NCBI GenBank assembly: GCA_964610045.1
Contig: CAZSUN010000008.1
Span: 9,710-73,709, forward strand
Direction: 5' to 3'
Origin: JACCYX01 sp964610045
Lineage (GTDB): Bacteria > Chloroflexota > Chloroflexia > Thermomicrobiales > UBA6265
DNA length: 64,000 nucleotides
Both the position numbers and the translations under genes were made by a program. Of the stretch, positions 9,465-17,911 are shown in pieces. How positions within the stretch are numbered: position 1 is the stretch's first letter; each line of letters opens with the position of its first letter. A model generated the notes under the pieces. It did no database searches. It saw only the letters and a program-made list of their open reading frames with translations, and had not been told where the DNA came from.

Positions 9465-10055
9465 GTGCCGGAGGTCCTGATCATCGAGTTCAACGATGCC
9501 ACTGCGGATGACTATCAGGCGGTCAACTCGCTTCTTGGCTTCAACCCGGCAACTGGCGCCGGCGAGCCACCCCAGGGACTGATCCAGCATACCGCCGCGA
9601 TTGGTGACCACACTCTCCTCGTCGCCGAGGTCTGGGAATCGCAGGCTGCACAGGGCGCCTTCCTGGCCAATCGGCTCGGCCCCGCTTTGGGCCAAGCTGG
9701 TGTTGCCGCTCCCAGCCGAAACGCCTGGTTCCCAGCGCTCGCCTGGTGGAGCAAGGATTCCCAAGGCCCGTTGGCCATGATCCTTGAGTTTCCGGGCTTT
9801 GGTCCAGAGCAGTTCCGGGCAGTGCTCGATCTCCTCAAGTCGAACGCCGACGGCAGCGGCAACTGGCCAGCCGGGATGACCGCGCACATCGGGGCGTCGG
9901 ACGGCGAGCGGGTGCTGGTCGTCGAGCAATGGGCGTCTGCCGAGGCGCAGGAAGCCGCCATGCGTGATGTCCTGATCCCAGCCCTGACACACTTCAACGT
10001 CCCGCCACCGGCACGTGCCGAATCGCTCACGGCAATCGGTCACTGGGCAAGGTAG
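9465..10055 (+). CDS. Small protein with two tandem ferredoxin-like alpha-beta repeats, function unknown
   Basis: A 196-residue soluble protein built from two similar halves. Each opens with a short strand (VLIIEFND; LAMILEFPG), contains a helix, then a strand ending in EVW or EQW, and a helix before a Trp-rich end (FPALAWW; AIGHW). The pattern resembles tandem dimeric alpha-beta barrel domains, as in EthD and antibiotic-biosynthesis-monooxygenase families, fused in one chain. No catalytic residues are obvious. The GTG start at 9465 is supported by GGAAGGAAGG ending 6 bases upstream; an in-frame ATG at 9447 would bury that site. It stands alone between the aminotransferase and a convergent aldehyde dehydrogenase. 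Confidence 0.75.
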   Translation: MPEVLIIEFNDATADDYQAVNSLLGFNPATGAGEPPQGLIQHTAAIGDHTLLVAEVWESQAAQGAFLANRLGPALGQAGVAAPSRNAWFPALAWWSKDSQGPLAMILEFPGFGPEQFRAVLDLLKSNADGSGNWPAGMTAHIGASDGERVLVVEQWASAEAQEAAMRDVLIPALTHFNVPPPARAESLTAIGHWAR

Positions 10056-10091
10056 CTGGCGGTCCCGGCCACCTCGAAACAGCCGCGATCA

Positions 10092-10127
10092 CGGCCGTGG
10101 CATCCCGCCTGGGTAATGCCACGGCCG
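10092..10127. terminator. Bidirectional terminator hairpin between convergent genes
   Basis: A perfect 12-base inverted repeat (CGGCCGTGGCAT with ATGCCACGGCCG) around a 12-base loop, in the 79-base gap between convergent stop codons at 10055 and 10135. There is no T tract, so termination may need a factor. Confidence 0.6.
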
Positions 10128-10134
10128 GTCCGGT

Positions 10135-11745
10135 TCACTCGCCTGCGGGTTCGAGGTTTTCGGGCTGCGCGGCGGTGTCACGGACGACCGTGCGCGACTG
10201 CTCCCGCAGGAACTGCATGACATAGTACGGGCCAAGCGCGCCCTTCCCGGAGGATCCACTCCCCTTCCAGCCGCAGAACGGCTGGCACTCCGGCCAGGCG
10301 CCGGTCGTGGCGCCACCTGACCGGTTGGCGTAGACCACGCCAGCCTCGATCGTGTTGAAGAACTGGTCGATCTCGGCCTCGTCCTCGGTGAAGATACCGG
10401 CTGTCAACCCGTACTCGGTATCGTTCGCGGCGACGAGTGCCGCATCGAGCGACTCAATCGGGGCGACCGCCAGGAACGGCAGGAACAACTCACGATGGAA
10501 CAGTTCGTGGTCGATGGGCAGGCCATCGACGATCGTGGGCTCGACGAACGTGCCGTTGGCAAGTGCCGGATCGTTTGGCCGCTGGCCACCTGCCCGGATC
10601 GTCCCACCCTCGGCAAGCCTCACCGCCTCCTCGAAGCGCGCAACCGCGCTGGCATCGATCACCGGACCGACGAATGTCGCCCGCTCGGCCGGATCGCCCA
10701 CCACCAATTCGGCAGTACGCGCAACAAGCCGGTCAATGAACTCGTCGTAGATCGGGCGCTCGACATAGACCCGCGAGCAGGCCGAACACTTCTGGCCGGA
10801 AAACCCGAATGCCGACCGGGCAACGCCCTCAACCGCCTTGGCGATGTCGGCGTTGCGCGTGACGATGGCAGGGTTCTTGCCACCCATCTCGGTGATGATC
10901 GGCTTCGGGAATTCGGTCGCGAACGTCGAATAGAGGTCCATCCCGACCTCCTTCGAGCCGGTGAAGACCGCGCCGTCGACATCCGGATGCTTGACCAGCG
11001 GTTCGCCGACAGCGCCACCGCCGCCGGTCACGAAATGCAGGACGTCAACCGGGATCCCGCCAGCAATCAGCGCCTCATACAGCTTGTACCCGGAGAGCGC
11101 CGTCGCGCTGGCCGGCTTGAAGACGACGGTGTTGCCGGCGACGAGTGCCGCCGAGATCGGTCCGGCCGCCAGCGCGGTCGGGAAGTTGAACGGCGAGAGC
11201 ACCGCCCAGACTCCAAACGGCCGCAGCACCGAAACGTTCTCTTCACGCGGGTCGATGGACTGCATCGGCAGGGTGTACCCGTCGGCAAGGACGACCTGCT
11301 TCGCGTAATAGTCGAGGAGATCGGCGGCCTCCTCGACCTCACCGATCGCTTCCGTCCGGGACTTGCCCGCTTCATGAATCATCGTCGCCGCGAGGTCAAA
11401 CTTCCGGTCGCGAATTGCATCCGCGGCGGACTGAATGATGGCGACCCGCTCGTGCCACGGGCGCGCCGCCCAGGCCGGGTAGGCAGCCTTTGCCGCCGCC
11501 ACGGCGGCATTCACATCATCGACGGTACCGGACTGCATCCGGGCCAGCACCACCGTCGTATCCGCCGGCGCGACGACATCGAAGGTCGAGCGCCCGGAGA
11601 TACCCTCCCCGGCAATCACCATGGGGTACTCAGCGCCGAACGTCTTGCCGAACGCTTCCAGCGCCTCATCGAAGGTGGCGTGCATCGCCTCGATCTCGGC
11701 GGGCGTGGAGGTGTACGTGATCTTCTGCTGGGCGGATGCGGCCAT
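10135..11745 (-). CDS. L-glutamate gamma-semialdehyde (P5C) dehydrogenase-like aldehyde dehydrogenase
   Basis: A 536-residue NAD(P)-dependent aldehyde dehydrogenase. FNFPTALAAGPISAAL and TGSKEVG match the cofactor fold. The general base Glu is in ITEMGGKNP, and the catalytic Cys is in GFSGQKCSACSR, a form typical of 1-pyrroline-5-carboxylate dehydrogenases (PruA/RocA). That would complete proline or ornithine breakdown to glutamate. No proline dehydrogenase is in the window. The start giving MAASAQQK has AGGAG about 11 bases upstream. It lies downstream of the VOC protein and EtfA/FAD-oxidoreductase genes on the same strand, perhaps as the last gene of that transcript. Another semialdehyde substrate is possible. 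Confidence 0.85.
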   Translation of the reverse strand: MAASAQQKITYTSTPAEIEAMHATFDEALEAFGKTFGAEYPMVIAGEGISGRSTFDVVAPADTTVVLARMQSGTVDDVNAAVAAAKAAYPAWAARPWHERVAIIQSAADAIRDRKFDLAATMIHEAGKSRTEAIGEVEEAADLLDYYAKQVVLADGYTLPMQSIDPREENVSVLRPFGVWAVLSPFNFPTALAAGPISAALVAGNTVVFKPASATALSGYKLYEALIAGGIPVDVLHFVTGGGGAVGEPLVKHPDVDGAVFTGSKEVGMDLYSTFATEFPKPIITEMGGKNPAIVTRNADIAKAVEGVARSAFGFSGQKCSACSRVYVERPIYDEFIDRLVARTAELVVGDPAERATFVGPVIDASAVARFEEAVRLAEGGTIRAGGQRPNDPALANGTFVEPTIVDGLPIDHELFHRELFLPFLAVAPIESLDAALVAANDTEYGLTAGIFTEDEAEIDQFFNTIEAGVVYANRSGGATTGAWPECQPFCGWKGSGSSGKGALGPYYVMQFLREQSRTVVRDTAAQPENLEPAGE

Positions 11746-11835
11746 TGGCGAGATACTCCTGGACCGGGACGGCCCCGGCGAGCCGCCCCTGCAACATCGA
11801 TTCACGATTCGCCGTCCGGCCACAAACGACCGCCG

Positions 11836-12216
11836 CTACGAATACGGACCCAGTATCGCCGATATTTCCACCCGGTTCCCGAACGGATCGAGGGTAAAGA
11901 AGCGCGGCCGGTTCGGAATGGCGTCCGTTTCCTCGGTCCCATAACCATTGGCTTCCAGCGCGGCCCGGATCTCGTCCGGGTTATCGACACGGATGCACAG
12001 GTGCTGTCCAGGAGAGTTCGGGCCGCGGTCGTCGGTGTACACGTGGACCTCGTCGCCACTGTCACCGATGGTGAACCAGACGAATCGCTCCGTTCCGAGC
12101 ACGGACGGCGGCGTGATTTCGGTGAGCCCGATCGTCTCGCCGTAGAAGCGCCGCGCCTTCTCGTTGCCGCCGGTCGGCATCGGGACGCTGGCGTGCTGGA
12201 GACTGATGACTGCCAT
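11836..12216 (-). CDS. Glyoxalase/VOC-superfamily protein
   Basis: A 126-residue protein of the vicinal-oxygen-chelate fold, with two beta-alpha-beta-beta-beta modules. It opens MAVISLQHASV, has a helix with KARRFYGETIGL, a central GQHLCIRVDN strand, and ends with FFTLDPFGNRVEIS, the usual end of these modules. Potential metal ligands include His8, His67-region and the terminal Glu. VOC proteins include glyoxalase I, dioxygenases and resistance proteins, so the reaction cannot be named. AGGGAGG lies 8 bases before the ATG. A palindrome at 12234-12252 sits just upstream and could be an operator. Confidence 0.8.
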   Translation of the reverse strand: MAVISLQHASVPMPTGGNEKARRFYGETIGLTEITPPSVLGTERFVWFTIGDSGDEVHVYTDDRGPNSPGQHLCIRVDNPDEIRAALEANGYGTEETDAIPNRPRFFTLDPFGNRVEISAILGPYS

Positions 12217-12233
12217 GGTGACGGACCTCCCTG

Positions 12234-12252
12234 GTTGACGGTAAATGTCAAC
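12234..12252. promoter_or_regulatory. Inverted repeat upstream of the VOC gene (possible operator)
   Basis: GTTGAC, a 7-base AT-rich spacer, then GTCAAC lies 18 bases before the VOC start. The symmetry fits a dimeric repressor site. On the minus strand it also holds a TTGACA hexamer, but no -10 box follows at the right distance. Confidence 0.35.
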
Positions 12253-12326
12253 GTTCGTAGCGGCGATCCTCCGCGATCGCCTTCAATGGATCAACCTCTC
12301 ACCAGCGGGCAGGGCTTTCCACAACC

Positions 12327-13508
12327 TTACCGGGTGAGAAGACTGGCGAGGTTGCGCTTTACTCGATCACCAATCTTTCCCGGTAGCTTCGCACCGTTCG
12401 CCGGTGTCGTCACCCCGGCAACACCGGACAGTTCCGGCAGGGAGAACCAGCGCCAGGGTCGTTCCCGATCGAGCTGCCGGTCTCGTTTCATCATTGCCCG
12501 GGCGTCGGACTCGAATGCCCGGTCCAACCGGTCAGAGAACTTGCCCAGCTGGCGGGTCGACAGGTCGCTCCCTGATACCGCCTGGTGAATCACGTCTGCG
12601 GCTATCCGGACAAGGGTGAGCGTGGTGGAGAATCCGTCTCGATTGAGGGGATTCGTCACCCCGACCAGATCGTTGACGACCATCGCCCTGCCGCGCTGGA
12701 AGCGATTCCTGCGACTCAATCCGCCAACGGGCACCACCTCGGTCACGAACGCACCACGCGTCAGTCCATCGATCCGGTCCATCACCATCGTATCGGCAAG
12801 GACTTCATCAAGGAACTCGCTGATGTGACGGGCGGTTGCCATTTCGTCTTCCAGAAGCATCGCGACCTTGACAGTGACGGCGTCACGACCGGGAATCACC
12901 AGGACATGCCCGTTCGATCCCCAACTCGCGGCTCGCGTGTACGCCAGGACGCTTCCGGCTTTCGGCGGTATGCCGTCAAAACGCAGTTTCGCCAGGTGCA
13001 TCAATTCTGTTGGCAGCCAGTCCGGGCGCAATCCCAGGCTCTCCGGCAACCGGGGGTCCGACTCATCGGCGAACACCACCAGATCGGCTTCGAAGGTCAG
13101 GTGCCCGGATCGCGTGCGGACACCACTCAGCACAGACTGACGCCAAACAAGGTCCACTTCATCCTGGTTCGCCACGATGGTGACGCCCCGCCGTTTGGCT
13201 CTGGATCGAAGCGCGTCCAGCAGCTGGCGGTGCTCGACCGCGTACCACCCGTTGACCGTCACGCCTGCTCCGGCACGCATCACCTCGCTGACCGGCACGG
13301 CAACCAGGGATTCCGGGTCCAGCCCGATATCCCCAAGTGCGGAACTCGTCACGATCCCGTGGTATTGCTGCGACCGGCCCGGCGGGAAGCTTTGCTCCAG
13401 GACGAGGACGTCGAGCAGGTCAGTGTCGAGCATCGTCGCCAGTGTCAGGCCCGACAAGCCCGCCCCGAGGATCAGCACGAGTGGACGTTGCCCGGCCTCG
13501 CGCGTCAT
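12327..13508 (-). CDS. FAD-dependent oxidoreductase linked to ETF (FixC/ETF-quinone-oxidoreductase-like or monooxygenase-like)
   Basis: A 393-residue flavoprotein. The N-terminal dinucleotide-binding motif is GAGLSGLTLA, followed by an acidic strand end (VLVLEQ), and a later GRAMVVNDLVGVTNPLNRDG segment matches the second FAD motif of the p-hydroxybenzoate-hydroxylase/geranylgeranyl-reductase class. No Cys-rich ferredoxin-like C-terminus is present, unlike true ETF-quinone oxidoreductase. The start overlaps the EtfA stop by four bases (ATGA), so it is translationally coupled to EtfA and is the likely electron acceptor or donor of that ETF. A monooxygenase role is possible; the link to ETF is inferred from position. 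Confidence 0.65.
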   Translation of the reverse strand: MTREAGQRPLVLILGAGLSGLTLATMLDTDLLDVLVLEQSFPPGRSQQYHGIVTSSALGDIGLDPESLVAVPVSEVMRAGAGVTVNGWYAVEHRQLLDALRSRAKRRGVTIVANQDEVDLVWRQSVLSGVRTRSGHLTFEADLVVFADESDPRLPESLGLRPDWLPTELMHLAKLRFDGIPPKAGSVLAYTRAASWGSNGHVLVIPGRDAVTVKVAMLLEDEMATARHISEFLDEVLADTMVMDRIDGLTRGAFVTEVVPVGGLSRRNRFQRGRAMVVNDLVGVTNPLNRDGFSTTLTLVRIAADVIHQAVSGSDLSTRQLGKFSDRLDRAFESDARAMMKRDRQLDRERPWRWFSLPELSGVAGVTTPANGAKLPGKIGDRVKRNLASLLTR

Positions 13509-14506
13509 TCCAGTTCCGCCTCGCGGGTCGCACGCAACTCCGCAATCAGTGCCGGAACCACTTCGAAGAGGTCGCCGACAATGCCGAACGATGCCAGCTT
13601 GAAGATGGGGGCATCGGGATCACGATTGATAGCGACGATGAATTCCGATCCCTGCATACCGACGAGATGCTGGGGCGCTCCGGAGATGCCGACCGCGAGG
13701 TAGAGCTTCGGGCTGACGATATGGCCAGTGGAGCCTACCTGGTCATCATGCGTGCGCCATCCAGCGCCAACGGTGGCGCCGGAGGCCCCGACCGTGGCAT
13801 CGAGTTCCACCGCCAGCTCCTCGATCAGGGCGAACTGTTCGGGACCGCCGAGACCGCGGCCACCCGCGACGATTCGCTCGGCGTCCGCCAGGGCTTTCGC
13901 GCCCGAGTCGTGCGCGGCCACGGATTCGAGGACGACCCGGCAATCGGTATCGTCGACGGCGACCGCCAGACGTTCGATCGGGGCCTGCTGATCGCCTCGC
14001 TCGGCGGGCTTGAATGTGCCCGGTGAAACAGTCACGACTGCCGGCTGCGCGTCCACGAACCGGACGGCAGTGACGACCCGCGCCCCCAGCACCGCGCGGG
14101 TCGCGACCAGGGCGCCGTCCTCGACCGTCAGTCCGGTGGCATCGGGGACGAGTCCGGTGTCAAGCCGCGCGGCGACCCGTGCGGCGTAGTCGCGGCCCGT
14201 GATCGAACTCGGAATCAGCACCGCGAAGGGTTCGATCGCCAGAATGATCTGGGCAATGGCCGAAACCCACGGTCCGGCCACGAACGGTTCGAGCGCATCG
14301 TGGGCAACGCTGACGATCCGATCGATACCGGAAATCGTCGCCAGGTCATTCGCGAACCGGCCGGGATTGCTGCCAGCCACCGCGACGACGACCTCGCCAC
14401 CGGTCTGGCCGGCGAGCATGCGAGCAGCCGTGACGAGTTCGAGTGATTGGGGTCGGAGCCTGCCCTCGTGGTGCTCGGCGATGACGAGGATGTCGATGTT
14501 GGTCAT
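13505..14506 (-). CDS. etfA: Electron transfer flavoprotein alpha subunit
   Basis: A 333-residue FAD-binding subunit of electron transfer flavoprotein. The N-terminal alpha/beta domain starts MTNIDILVIAEHHEG. The C-terminal FAD domain has AERIVAGGRGLGG, the GASGATVGAGW segment, QVGSTGHIVSPKLYLAVGISGAPQHLVGM and a final NRDPDAPIF segment, all standard for EtfA/FixB. With EtfB it takes electrons from acyl-CoA dehydrogenase, encoded in this operon. The ATG at 14506 starts the recognisable fold; the frame extends further upstream without family similarity. It lies 79 bases after etfB and overlaps the FAD oxidoreductase gene by ATGA. Confidence 0.95.
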   Translation of the reverse strand: MTNIDILVIAEHHEGRLRPQSLELVTAARMLAGQTGGEVVVAVAGSNPGRFANDLATISGIDRIVSVAHDALEPFVAGPWVSAIAQIILAIEPFAVLIPSSITGRDYAARVAARLDTGLVPDATGLTVEDGALVATRAVLGARVVTAVRFVDAQPAVVTVSPGTFKPAERGDQQAPIERLAVAVDDTDCRVVLESVAAHDSGAKALADAERIVAGGRGLGGPEQFALIEELAVELDATVGASGATVGAGWRTHDDQVGSTGHIVSPKLYLAVGISGAPQHLVGMQGSEFIVAINRDPDAPIFKLASFGIVGDLFEVVPALIAELRATREAELE

Positions 14507-14585
14507 GGCATGGCACCGCGCGATGTCGTGCGCGCAGCGAGTCCCCGGACGATACGTCGCTGGTACTCCCTGCAGCGAAGGTGGT

Positions 14586-15356
14586 TCATGCGAGCTTCCG
14601 TTCCTTGAGCCAGGCAACCAGTTGGCGGGCCGCTTCCGGTGCGGAGACATCCCGGAGAATGGTCCCGATGGATTCACGAACCTCGGCGACCGGCTCCGTC
14701 CAGGCCAGGCGAATGCGTTGGTCCAGGTCCGGCGTCACCGTCTGGATCTGCTTCTTTTTCGCCTGCATCATCCCTCGCAGGGTCGGGTAACGCTGCTCAC
14801 CATCGCGGCCAGACAACACGACGAGCACCGCCGGCAGCATCACGGACACGTCTTCCTTGGTCCGCTCGGCATCACGGCGAATTTGGAGCCTGTCGCCATC
14901 GAGTGACGCCTGGGTCACCAGTGAGACGTGGGGCCAACCCAACACTTCCGCAACCTGTGGCCCAACCTGTGCAGCTTCGTAGTCCTCGCTCGCCTGCCCG
15001 GCAATCACGATGTCAGCGCCAAGATTCTGTGCCTGGGCCGCGAGCAAGCGCGCCAGTGCGAGGGTGTCGATCCCGTTGTGATCCGGCAGATCGATCAGGA
15101 CCGCCTCGTCGGCGCCGCTGGCGAGACACCGGAGCAGGATCTCGCGGGAGGAGGGCGGACCGGCCGTCACCACCGTCACGGTGCCGCCTGCCTGTTCGCG
15201 CAGTCCGATCGCCGCGGCCAGCGCGTAGCGATCGTACGTGTTCATCGCAAGCGTCGAACCCAGGCGGGGACGATGGGTATTGGAGTCAATCGTGATCTCG
15301 TTGATGTCGTGAACCTGCTTGACCAGAACCACGATGTTGGGCTGGACCAGACTCAT
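14586..15356 (-). CDS. etfB: Electron transfer flavoprotein beta subunit
   Basis: A 256-residue EtfB/FixA protein: IVVLVKQVHD at the N-terminus, NTYDRYALAAAIGLRE, the ADIVIAGQASEDYEAAQVGP segment and the LSGRDGEQRYPTLRGMM segment are family landmarks. It binds AMP or a second FAD and forms the heterodimer with EtfA. Its start overlaps the enoyl-CoA hydratase stop by ATGA, placing it firmly in the beta-oxidation operon. Whether the complex is bifurcating cannot be decided by eye. Confidence 0.95.
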   Translation of the reverse strand: MSLVQPNIVVLVKQVHDINEITIDSNTHRPRLGSTLAMNTYDRYALAAAIGLREQAGGTVTVVTAGPPSSREILLRCLASGADEAVLIDLPDHNGIDTLALARLLAAQAQNLGADIVIAGQASEDYEAAQVGPQVAEVLGWPHVSLVTQASLDGDRLQIRRDAERTKEDVSVMLPAVLVVLSGRDGEQRYPTLRGMMQAKKKQIQTVTPDLDQRIRLAWTEPVAEVRESIGTILRDVSAPEAARQLVAWLKERKLA

Positions 15357-16132
15357 GAGTCACCGCCGTCGGCAAACGCCGGTTTCCGCCGTTCGATGAA
15401 CGCGTGCATACCTTCCTTCCGGTCAGGGAGTACAAAGGCATCGGCAAAGGCTGCTGCCTCTGCATCCAATCCGGCCTGGTCCGCGCCGCGCGTCATCGCG
15501 ATCATTCGTTTCGCAGCCCGGACGTTGGCGGGACTATTGGCCGCGATCGCCTCGGCCAGCGCGATCGCCGCGGACATCAATCTGTCAGGCTCATAGACGG
15601 AGTTGATGAGGCCGATCCGGAGTGCCTCGACCGCATCCACACGACGACCGGTGAAGATCAACTCGGCGGCCATTCCCGGCCCTACAACGCGCGGCAGGCG
15701 TTGCGACCCTCCCCAGCCAGGCGGTATGCCAAGCGAGACCTCGGGTTGGGCGAATACGGCATTGGTCGAGGCGATCCGGATGTCGCTGGCCAGGGCAAGC
15801 TCGCACCCACCGCCGAGGGCGAACCCGTTGACGGCCGCGACGACCGGCTGGGACGCCAGCTCGATGGCGCGGGTGGCGGCATGACCGAGTTCGCCGAACA
15901 GGCGTCCTTCATCCGCGGTGTACTCCGCCATTTCGCGGATGTCTGCGCCGGCAACGAACGCGCGGTCGCCAGCCCCGGTCAGGACGATGGCGCGCACGCC
16001 CCGATCACCGGATAACTCGTCGATGCGCGCACGGAGTTCCCGCAGCCCATCCGCGTCAAGCGCATTGAGCTTGTCCGGCCGGTTGATGGTGACGACCGCG
16101 ACGGGACCCCGGCGCTCGACCTCAATCGCCAT
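15353..16132 (-). CDS. Enoyl-CoA hydratase/isomerase (crotonase family)
   Basis: A 259-residue crotonase-fold enzyme that should hydrate trans-2-enoyl-CoA in fatty-acid breakdown. It shows the oxyanion-hole segment GADIREMAEY, the NGFALGGGCELALASDIRIA signature, and the paired catalytic glutamates in GCELA and QPEVSLGIPPG. The C-terminal helical trimerisation region (GMHAFIERRKPAF) is complete. The start ATG overlaps the end of the gamma-carbonic-anhydrase-like gene by 11 bases, and its stop overlaps etfB. No hydroxyacyl-CoA dehydrogenase gene is in this operon. Confidence 0.93.
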   Translation of the reverse strand: MAIEVERRGPVAVVTINRPDKLNALDADGLRELRARIDELSGDRGVRAIVLTGAGDRAFVAGADIREMAEYTADEGRLFGELGHAATRAIELASQPVVAAVNGFALGGGCELALASDIRIASTNAVFAQPEVSLGIPPGWGGSQRLPRVVGPGMAAELIFTGRRVDAVEALRIGLINSVYEPDRLMSAAIALAEAIAANSPANVRAAKRMIAMTRGADQAGLDAEAAAFADAFVLPDRKEGMHAFIERRKPAFADGGDS

Positions 16133-16727
16133 CGGAGATTTCGCCTTCCTGCACGCCGTACAGAACGGCCAGTTCATCGCGGTAGACGCGGCTGACCTCG
16201 ACGTACCGCCCGGGAATCGCCGCCAGGTGTTCCGCCTGGGCCTCGTCGAGCCGGCTGCGCTCCTTCGCGGGGACGCCAACCATGACCGCCCCGGCTGGAA
16301 CGGACACGCGTTCGGACACGAGCGCTCCCGCGGCGATGACCGCGCCATCGCCAACCGACGAATACGACATGATGATCGCGCCCATGCCGACCAAAACGCC
16401 ATTCCCGATCGTCGTGCCGTGGACGATGGCGGTGTGACCCACCGTGACATCGTCACCGATCACGACCGGTGCATCCTCGTTGACGTGGATGAGGGTGCCA
16501 TCCTGGATGTTGCTCCGGCTGCCGATCGTAATCGGCGCGATGTCTCCTCGGACGGTGGTGTTGAACCAGATGCTCGTCTCCGGACCGACGGACACATTCC
16601 CGATGACAACCGCGCCAGGCGCCACGAACGCGGAATCGTCGATGGTTGGCCAGGCGTCCCTGTACGGCAGGATGATCGCTCCCGGAAATCGATGGGCATA
16701 CCCGGCGCGCCGGTCGAGTGCAGTCAT
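16122..16727 (-). CDS. Gamma-carbonic-anhydrase-like left-handed beta-helix protein
   Basis: A 201-residue protein of hexapeptide-repeat type (CaiE/PaaY/YrdA/CamH relatives). Repeated I/V-G-x-x turns form a beta-helix; VRGDIAPITIGSRSNIQDG and the histidines in LIHVNE, VTVGHTAIVHG match the zinc ligands of gamma-carbonic anhydrases. PaaY and CaiE relatives are acyl-CoA-associated, fitting the location: its start overlaps the thiolase stop (ATGA) and its end overlaps enoyl-CoA hydratase. It might be a thioesterase, as shown for PaaY, or a carbonic anhydrase; the sequence alone does not decide. Confidence 0.85.
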   Translation of the reverse strand: MTALDRRAGYAHRFPGAIILPYRDAWPTIDDSAFVAPGAVVIGNVSVGPETSIWFNTTVRGDIAPITIGSRSNIQDGTLIHVNEDAPVVIGDDVTVGHTAIVHGTTIGNGVLVGMGAIIMSYSSVGDGAVIAAGALVSERVSVPAGAVMVGVPAKERSRLDEAQAEHLAAIPGRYVEVSRVYRDELAVLYGVQEGEISDGD

Positions 16728-17911
16728 GTGGCATCCACCTTCACAATGATCGCGTCTCCCTGCCCGCCACCGGAGCAAATACCGGCCGCACCTATACCGC
16801 CGCCCCGTTCGCGAAGGGACTCGATGAGCGAGAGGACGATCCGGGTCCCGCTGGCGGCAAGAGGATGGCCGATCGCGATCGCGCCGCCGTTGATGTTCAC
16901 CTTGTCGGCGGAAATCCCGAGTCGCCGGGCGGAGATGATCGCCACGCTGGCGAACGCCTCGTTGATCTCAACCAGATCGAGGTCGTCGACGGTGAGTCCC
17001 GCACGAGTCAGCGCCTGCTCGATCGCCATCGCCGGGGTATAGGCGAGATACGGCGGATCCCAGGCTGACTGCCCGGTGCCAAGGACAGTGGCCACGACTG
17101 GAAGGCCGTTCGCCGACGCCCAGTCGGCATCTGCCGCGACCAGGGCCGCGCCACCATCGTTCAGGCCCGGCGCGTTGCCGGCCGTGACGCTGCTCTGCTC
17201 GCCAAAGGCAGGCTTGAGCCGGGCAAGAGCCTCCAGGCTGGTGTCGGTGCGTGGCGCTTCGTCGTGCTCCACAACGGTCACCGCGCCCTTGCGGCAGGCG
17301 ATCTCGACCGGGACGATTTCCCGCGCCAGGCGTCCGGAATCGCGCGCCGCGACCGCCAACTGGTGCGAGCGGAGCGCCCAGGCATCCTGCTCCTCGCGCG
17401 AAACCCCGTTTTCGTGGGCCACGTTCGAACCGTGCACGCCCATCAGGCAGTGCTCTTCGGCGCAGATCAGGCCATCGACATAGACGAGGTCTTCGACCGT
17501 GCTCTCGCCAACCCGGAGTCCGGCGCGAGCCCCGCGCATGATGTAGGGCGATTGGGACATGCTGTCGATGCCACCGGTCAGGATCGCACGGTGCTCGCCG
17601 AGGCGGATTGCCTGATCGGCAAACGTCAATGCCCGCATGCCGGACCCGCACACCCGGTTGACCGTATCTGCCGTCACCGTGCGACCGAGCCCGGCACCAA
17701 ACCCCACCTGGCGAGCCGGGTTCTGTCCCGTTCCAGCCTGCAACACCTGGCCGAGAAAGACGTGACCGATGTCCGCCCGGTCGACGCCGGCGCGCTCGAT
17801 CGCCGCGTTCGCGGCCACTACCCCGAGTTCGATCGACGATTTCGTCGCAAGGGTTCCATTGATCTTGCCGAACGGGGTACGAGCCCCACCGAGAATCGCG
17901 GTTCGGCTCAT
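16724..17911 (-). CDS. Acetyl-CoA acetyltransferase / 3-ketoacyl-CoA thiolase
   Basis: A 395-residue thiolase. The nucleophilic Cys lies in NRVCGSGMRAL (about residue 88), the acid/base His in GGAIAIGHPLAASG (about 351) and the second Cys in GICSGGGQGDA near the C-terminus. The EINEAFA motif is present. It either cleaves 3-ketoacyl-CoA at the end of beta-oxidation or condenses acetyl-CoA; the surrounding dehydrogenase, hydratase and ETF genes favour breakdown. GGAGG precedes the ATG, which overlaps the acyl-CoA dehydrogenase stop by four bases. Confidence 0.95.
   Translation of the reverse strand: MSRTAILGGARTPFGKINGTLATKSSIELGVVAANAAIERAGVDRADIGHVFLGQVLQAGTGQNPARQVGFGAGLGRTVTADTVNRVCGSGMRALTFADQAIRLGEHRAILTGGIDSMSQSPYIMRGARAGLRVGESTVEDLVYVDGLICAEEHCLMGVHGSNVAHENGVSREEQDAWALRSHQLAVAARDSGRLAREIVPVEIACRKGAVTVVEHDEAPRTDTSLEALARLKPAFGEQSSVTAGNAPGLNDGGAALVAADADWASANGLPVVATVLGTGQSAWDPPYLAYTPAMAIEQALTRAGLTVDDLDLVEINEAFASVAIISARRLGISADKVNINGGAIAIGHPLAASGTRIVLSLIESLRERGGGIGAAGICSGGGQGDAIIVKVDAT

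Noticed and set aside
10495..12588. Plus-strand open frame of 697 codons
   Set aside because: It is antisense to the aldehyde dehydrogenase and VOC genes and reflects high GC content.
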